8,696 bases of DNA from positions 788 to 9,483 of the forward strand of contig DFZJ01000189.1 in NCBI GenBank assembly GCA_002382045.1, in the 5' to 3' direction. A program made the translations under genes and the position numbers. This DNA is from Syntrophaceae bacterium UBA4059. Lineage in GTDB: Bacteria; Desulfobacterota; Syntrophia; Syntrophales; Smithellaceae. Shown piece after piece: positions 6,738 to 8,696 of this stretch (the stretch's first letter is position 1; every line of letters begins with the position of its first letter). The notes under the pieces are model-generated. The model did no database searches, was not told the DNA's origin, and saw only the letters and a list, made by a program, of their open reading frames with translations.

Positions 6738-6982
6738 CTCACTTTACCTTCAAACAGCATCATCATTTCTTCTTTTTCCATGGAGTCAAAATCATCCGGA
6801 ACCAAAATTTCGCCGGCCATAAACCCTGTTTTCCGCACACCTTTTTTCTCTTCTTCCGACAGGGAAGAAACCTTAACCAGCGGCTTTCCGGCCTTGGCAA
6901 TGATAAAAGATTTTCCCTGCGCGGCTTCTTCTACCAGACGAGAAAGATGTGTTTTGGCTTCATGGATATTGACTGTGTGCAT
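6734..6982 (-). CDS. Phd/YefM-family antitoxin, partner of VapC
   Basis: An 82-residue protein. The N-terminal half is the Phd/YefM DNA-binding and dimerisation domain, seen as VNIHEAKTHLSRLVEEAAQG followed by KSFIIAKAGKPLVKV. The C-terminal tail (about 45-82, with ILVPDDFDSMEKEEMMMLFEG) is the flexible acidic segment that usually wraps around the VapC active site. The ATG at 6982 is preceded by GGGAG seven bases upstream. The TGA overlaps the vapC TTG start. It probably represses its own promoter, because repeats lie over the -10 region just upstream. The same family partners several unrelated toxins; here the PIN neighbour decides the type. Confidence 0.93.
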   Translation of the reverse strand: MHTVNIHEAKTHLSRLVEEAAQGKSFIIAKAGKPLVKVSSLSEEEKKGVRKTGFMAGEILVPDDFDSMEKEEMMMLFEGKVS

Positions 6983-7002
6983 AAAATCTCTCCCTCTGAA
7001 AC

Positions 7003-7025
7003 TTAGTTTACTGAGTTTAGTTTAC
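7003..7025. repeat. 9-bp direct repeat, likely operator of the Phd-VapC operon
   Basis: TTAGTTTAC occurs twice, at 7003-7011 and 7017-7025, with starts 14 bases apart. One copy covers the predicted -10 box, the other the predicted start site. An imperfect inverted repeat CTTAGT-tt-ACTGAG (7002-7015) is embedded in it. Position and duplication suggest binding by the Phd-family antitoxin or the TA complex. Confidence 0.5.
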
Positions 7026-7047
7026 CCGCACGGCCGGAAATTGTCAA
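7019..7047 (-). promoter_or_regulatory. Probable promoter of the Phd-VapC operon
   Basis: On the minus strand a perfect -35 TTGACA (7047-7042), a 17-bp spacer and a TAAACT -10 box (7024-7019; four of six match). The predicted start is near 7012, about 30 bases before the antitoxin ATG. The -10 box lies inside one copy of the direct repeat, as expected for autorepression. Confidence 0.5.
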
Positions 7048-7074
7048 TTTTGAATATTTTTACAAATATGCCTG

Positions 7075-7839
7075 TTAGTGACGGTAAATCAGGAATCGCA
7101 TAAAGACGTCGCCCCAGAAAATGTAAGCCACGGCAGCGGCCGATAAAAACGGCCCGAAAGGAACGGCATACTTCATATCCTGTTTTTTTATCACCATGAC
7201 GGCAATGCCTATCACTGCTCCCAGCACAGAACTGACCAGCAGAATAAAAATCAATGATTTCCAACCTAAAAACCCGCCAATCATACCCAGCAACTTAATA
7301 TCGCCGCCACCCATTCCTTCACGCTTGGTTATGAATTCATAAACAAAGGCAATCGCAAAAAGAACGCCGCCTCCGATTAACAAACCGATTGCCGCTTCCA
7401 TCCAAGGCAGTTTGACAACAAAAACAGCCAGCAGGAAAAATATGGGGATACCGGGCAGCGATAAGATGTCAGGAATAATCTGATGATCCAGATCGATGAA
7501 GCTTATGATAATCAAAACTGCGGTGAAGACAAAATAAACAAGAAAATCGAGCGTCAGACCGAATTTTATAAACAGCAGCAAGGCCAGCAGGCCGGTAATC
7601 AACTCAACCAGCGGGTAGCGCCATGAAATCTTGGCGCCGCAATCCCGGCATCTGGCGCGCAAAAGAAGAAAACTGATGATGGGTATGTTGTCATAAAAAC
7701 GAATCGGATGGAGGCAGGAAGGACACCGGGATGCGGGTCTGATGATTGATTCCTCAGCCGGGATACGAAAAATGCAGACATTGAGGAAACTGCCGATGGC
7801 GGCGCCGGAAATGAAAGCAAAAATATCAAAAAAACTCAT
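7075..7839 (-). CDS. pilD: Prepilin peptidase / N-methyltransferase PilD (A24A family)
   Basis: An integral inner-membrane aspartic protease that cleaves prepilin leaders after Gly and usually methylates the new N-terminus. Numbering below is from the TTG at 7845 (256 residues); the ATG at 7839 gives 254. GSFLNVCIFRIP (18-29) and the zinc cysteines C41/C44 and C66/C69 (CPSC, CRDC) mark the cytosolic N-terminal domain. The catalytic aspartates are D118 in FIDLDHQIIPD and D182 in GMGGGD. Several hydrophobic helices and a PFGPFL motif (229-234) follow. Length is normal and all key residues are present. The TTG has AAGGA six bases away, the ATG twelve, so the TTG start is quite possible. The gene is separate from the minor-pilin operon, 43 bases after the CopG-type antitoxin gene. 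The substrates encoded nearby are FimT, PilV, PilW and PilX. Confidence 0.95.
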   Translation of the reverse strand: MSFFDIFAFISGAAIGSFLNVCIFRIPAEESIIRPASRCPSCLHPIRFYDNIPIISFLLLRARCRDCGAKISWRYPLVELITGLLALLLFIKFGLTLDFLVYFVFTAVLIIISFIDLDHQIIPDILSLPGIPIFFLLAVFVVKLPWMEAAIGLLIGGGVLFAIAFVYEFITKREGMGGGDIKLLGMIGGFLGWKSLIFILLVSSVLGAVIGIAVMVIKKQDMKYAVPFGPFLSAAAVAYIFWGDVFMRFLIYRH

Positions 7840-7882
7840 AATCAACTTTATTCCTTTTTATTACGTGCCGTTGTTGGCCGGT

Positions 7883-8161
7883 TCATTTTCTCGCTTCAAC
7901 CAAGTTTCCGTTAATGAATTTGTGGATAATGCTGGATACGTAGGTCTGATAGGGTAACCCTTCATTAGCTGCTTTTTTTTGAAGTTCAAGAAGATCTCTT
8001 TCAGAAATCCGTATATTCAGCCTCTTATCCTTGCGTAACGTATTACGTGCATAGGTCATTAATTCTTTTTTTCTTTTAGTGAGGTCTGTAACTGGCGCCC
8101 ACTCATCTTTTTCGAAGCTATCGAGTATTTCTTTTTCTTCTTTCGTTAATTTCGTCTTCAT
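7883..8161 (-). CDS. CopG / ribbon-helix-helix antitoxin (CopG_antitoxin family)
   Basis: A 92-residue protein. The N-terminus LTKEEKEILDSFEKDEW and the later block KDKRLNIRISERDLLELQ followed by KKAANEGLPYQTYVSSIIHKF match the COG5304/pfam12441 CopG-type antitoxins. RLNIRIS is the DNA-contacting ribbon and the rest forms the two helices. The segment around residues 15-40 probably binds the toxin. The start overlaps the toxin stop by one base (TAATG), and GGAG lies about seven bases upstream inside the toxin gene. Toxin-first order is also found in brnTA-like operons. It likely represses the operon, perhaps through the palindrome at 8449-8461. Family assignment is firm; antitoxin activity is inferred. 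Confidence 0.85.
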   Translation of the reverse strand: MKTKLTKEEKEILDSFEKDEWAPVTDLTKRKKELMTYARNTLRKDKRLNIRISERDLLELQKKAANEGLPYQTYVSSIIHKFINGNLVEARK

Positions 8162-8436
8162 TATTTTTCTCCAAGATATCTTTGTGTTGCCTTTCTACTT
8201 GGAATGATGGTTTTCAGAAATAGTTCTTCATCATTCTCGACATAAGGAATGAGATAAGCGTAATTGGCAATATTGATAACCATCATTCGCTGTCCGGGAT
8301 AATCTTTCTGATTGGGATGCAGATAGTCGTCTAGTATGTCACCCCTTTCAACAAAAAACACCACATCTTCAAAACAGATACCGCGAGATGACTTTAGCAC
8401 AACACTCTTTTCCGTGCTCCAGTTTATGCTTTTCAT
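8161..8436 (-). CDS. BrnT-like toxin (RelE-superfamily candidate)
   Basis: A 91-residue protein encoded directly before, and overlapping by one base, a CopG-type antitoxin. It begins with INWSTEKSVVLKSSRGICFE, comparable to the BrnT opening (W-x-x-x-K then GI/V-x-F-E). It ends with ELFLKTIIPSRKATQRYL, resembling the BrnT I-S-A-R-R-A-T motif with the basic residues of the RelE-like fold. The middle (HPNQKDYPGQRMMVINI) also fits. BrnT proteins are ribosome-dependent or free mRNA interferases; activity here is not shown. No clear Shine-Dalgarno sequence precedes the ATG at 8436. G+C is about one third over the 120 bases I counted (8161-8280), much lower than ribD next door, which suggests recent acquisition. 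It could belong to a sister family rather than BrnT proper. Confidence 0.75.
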   Translation of the reverse strand: MKSINWSTEKSVVLKSSRGICFEDVVFFVERGDILDDYLHPNQKDYPGQRMMVINIANYAYLIPYVENDEELFLKTIIPSRKATQRYLGEK

Positions 8437-8448
8437 GGTTTTATACTA

Positions 8449-8461
8449 GCACATTGTGTGC
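8449..8461. promoter_or_regulatory. 13-bp palindrome, candidate operator of the BrnT-like/CopG operon
   Basis: GCACA-ttg-TGTGC is a perfect 5-bp inverted repeat with a 3-bp centre. It sits 13 bases upstream of the toxin ATG, directly downstream of a possible -10 box. Ribbon-helix-helix antitoxins bind short palindromes at such positions. It also lies in the shared region upstream of ribD. Confidence 0.45.
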
Positions 8462-8488
8462 ATTATGGGAACATTTATTTAAGGTCAA
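8462..8488 (-). promoter_or_regulatory. Possible promoter of the BrnT-like/CopG operon
   Basis: The minus strand carries TTGACC (8488-8483) and CATAAT (8467-8462), each five of six to consensus, but the spacer is only 15 bp. The start would fall within the palindrome. This is tentative because of the short spacer. Confidence 0.3.
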
Positions 8489-8544
8489 CTTACCGAACAA
8501 GAATTTCTTTGCATTGGCCTGGTCAATGAGGTAATAAAATCGCC

Positions 8545-8696
8545 ATGACTGACGCACACTACATGAAACTGGCCCTGAAGCTGGCCGCCAAGGGCCGGGG
8601 CTACGCCAGCCCCAATCCGATGGTGGGCGCCGTGATTGTGAAAAACGGCAAAATCATCGGTCGGGGGTATCATCAGTGTTGCGGCGAAAATCACGC
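8545..8696 (+). CDS. ribD: RibD riboflavin biosynthesis protein, N-terminal fragment (cut by window edge)
   Basis: Only the first 50 codons are present; the gene runs off the right edge. The start MTDAHYMKLALKLAAKGRG is followed by YASPNPMVGAVIVKNGKIIG and GYHQCCGENHA. This is the start of the pyrimidine deaminase domain of RibD, which with its C-terminal reductase domain performs the second and third steps of riboflavin synthesis from GTP. The last His-Ala should continue as the zinc-binding HAE motif. The HQCCGENHA loop, where many relatives have HQ.xGxPHAE, has two adjacent cysteines. The ATG at 8545 is the only start, as an in-frame TGA sits at 8527-8529; GAGG lies about 13 bases upstream, a little far. 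Local G+C is high (43 of 60 over 8581-8640). No FMN riboswitch is visible upstream. It is divergent from the TA operon. Confidence 0.93.
   Translation, partial: MTDAHYMKLALKLAAKGRGYASPNPMVGAVIVKNGKIIGRGYHQCCGENH

Larger units (their letters stand above)
8437..8544. other. Divergent intergenic region between the TA operon and ribD
   Basis: These 108 bases must hold the leftward TA promoter and possibly the rightward ribD promoter. The palindrome and the weak leftward promoter are listed separately. I could not place a convincing rightward promoter: TTGCAT (8509-8514) with TAATAA (8532-8537) has a 17-bp spacer but would start transcription at the ribD ATG itself. The region is too short and lacks the conserved blocks for an FMN riboswitch. 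Confidence 0.4.

Noticed and set aside
7054..7069. ATATTT-ttac-AAATAT hairpin after pilD as a terminator
   Set aside because: It has only A/T pairs, is six base pairs long and has no clean U tract in the transcribed direction, so it is unlikely to terminate.
6378..7103. 241-codon plus-strand open frame opposite vapC and its antitoxin
   Set aside because: It is the shadow of two recognisable TA genes, has no family signature, and crosses the TA promoter.
8440..8445. TATAAA just upstream of the BrnT-like ATG as a -10 box
   Set aside because: It would place the start at the ATG itself (leaderless) and has no matching -35; CATAAT farther upstream is more plausible.
8437..8544. FMN (RFN) riboswitch ahead of ribD
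   Set aside because: The region is too short and lacks the conserved RFN blocks. It also contains the divergent TA promoter.
8485..8694. Minus-strand 69-codon frame at the right edge
   Set aside because: It is antisense to ribD, whose translation shows an obvious deaminase N-terminus.

Overview
The window looks like part of a Gram-negative bacterial chromosome. It is most likely from the deltaproteobacterial / Desulfobacterota side, judging by the minor-pilin operon, a probable sigma-54 promoter and moderate G+C. That placement is inference and nothing in the window proves it. Eleven genes lie head-to-tail on the minus strand. A twelfth, the 5' end of ribD, is on the plus strand at the right edge.

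Layout, read in the direction of minus-strand transcription (right to left). (1) 8436-7883: a type II toxin-antitoxin (TA) pair, a BrnT-like toxin followed by a CopG/ribbon-helix-helix antitoxin, with a 13-bp palindrome in front of it. (2) 7839-7075: pilD, the prepilin peptidase. (3) 6982-6351: a second TA pair, a Phd/YefM antitoxin and a VapC PIN-domain RNase, with a 9-bp direct repeat laid over its promoter. (4) 6139-25: a six-gene type IV pilus operon, fimT(gspH-type)-pilV-pilW-pilX-small exported protein-pilY1. The genes are tightly packed and partly overlapping. The 193-bp leader in front carries a good sigma-70-like promoter and, nearer the gene, a good sigma-54-like -24/-12 element. (5) 8545-8696, plus strand: the beginning of ribD, transcribed divergently from the first TA pair.

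How the genes work together: PilD removes the short basic leaders of FimT, PilV, PilW and PilX and normally N-methylates the new first residue. The four minor pilins together with PilY1 form the priming/tip complex that starts pilus assembly in the well-studied systems. PilY1 is the large secreted tip adhesin/mechanosensor, with a von Willebrand A (vWA) domain at the N-terminus and a beta-propeller with a calcium loop at the C-terminus. The major pilin and the motor, platform and secretin genes are not in this window.

The most interesting points are the dual promoter layout with possible PilR-type sites, an unrecognised secreted ~109-residue protein placed between pilX and pilY1, a cysteine-rich insertion inside the PilY1 vWA domain, calcium-type loops in both PilW and PilY1, and pilD lying between two TA modules. 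I see no CRISPR array, rRNA, tRNA, insertion sequence or clearly novel system. The rest is a fairly standard pilus locus with accessory TA genes.
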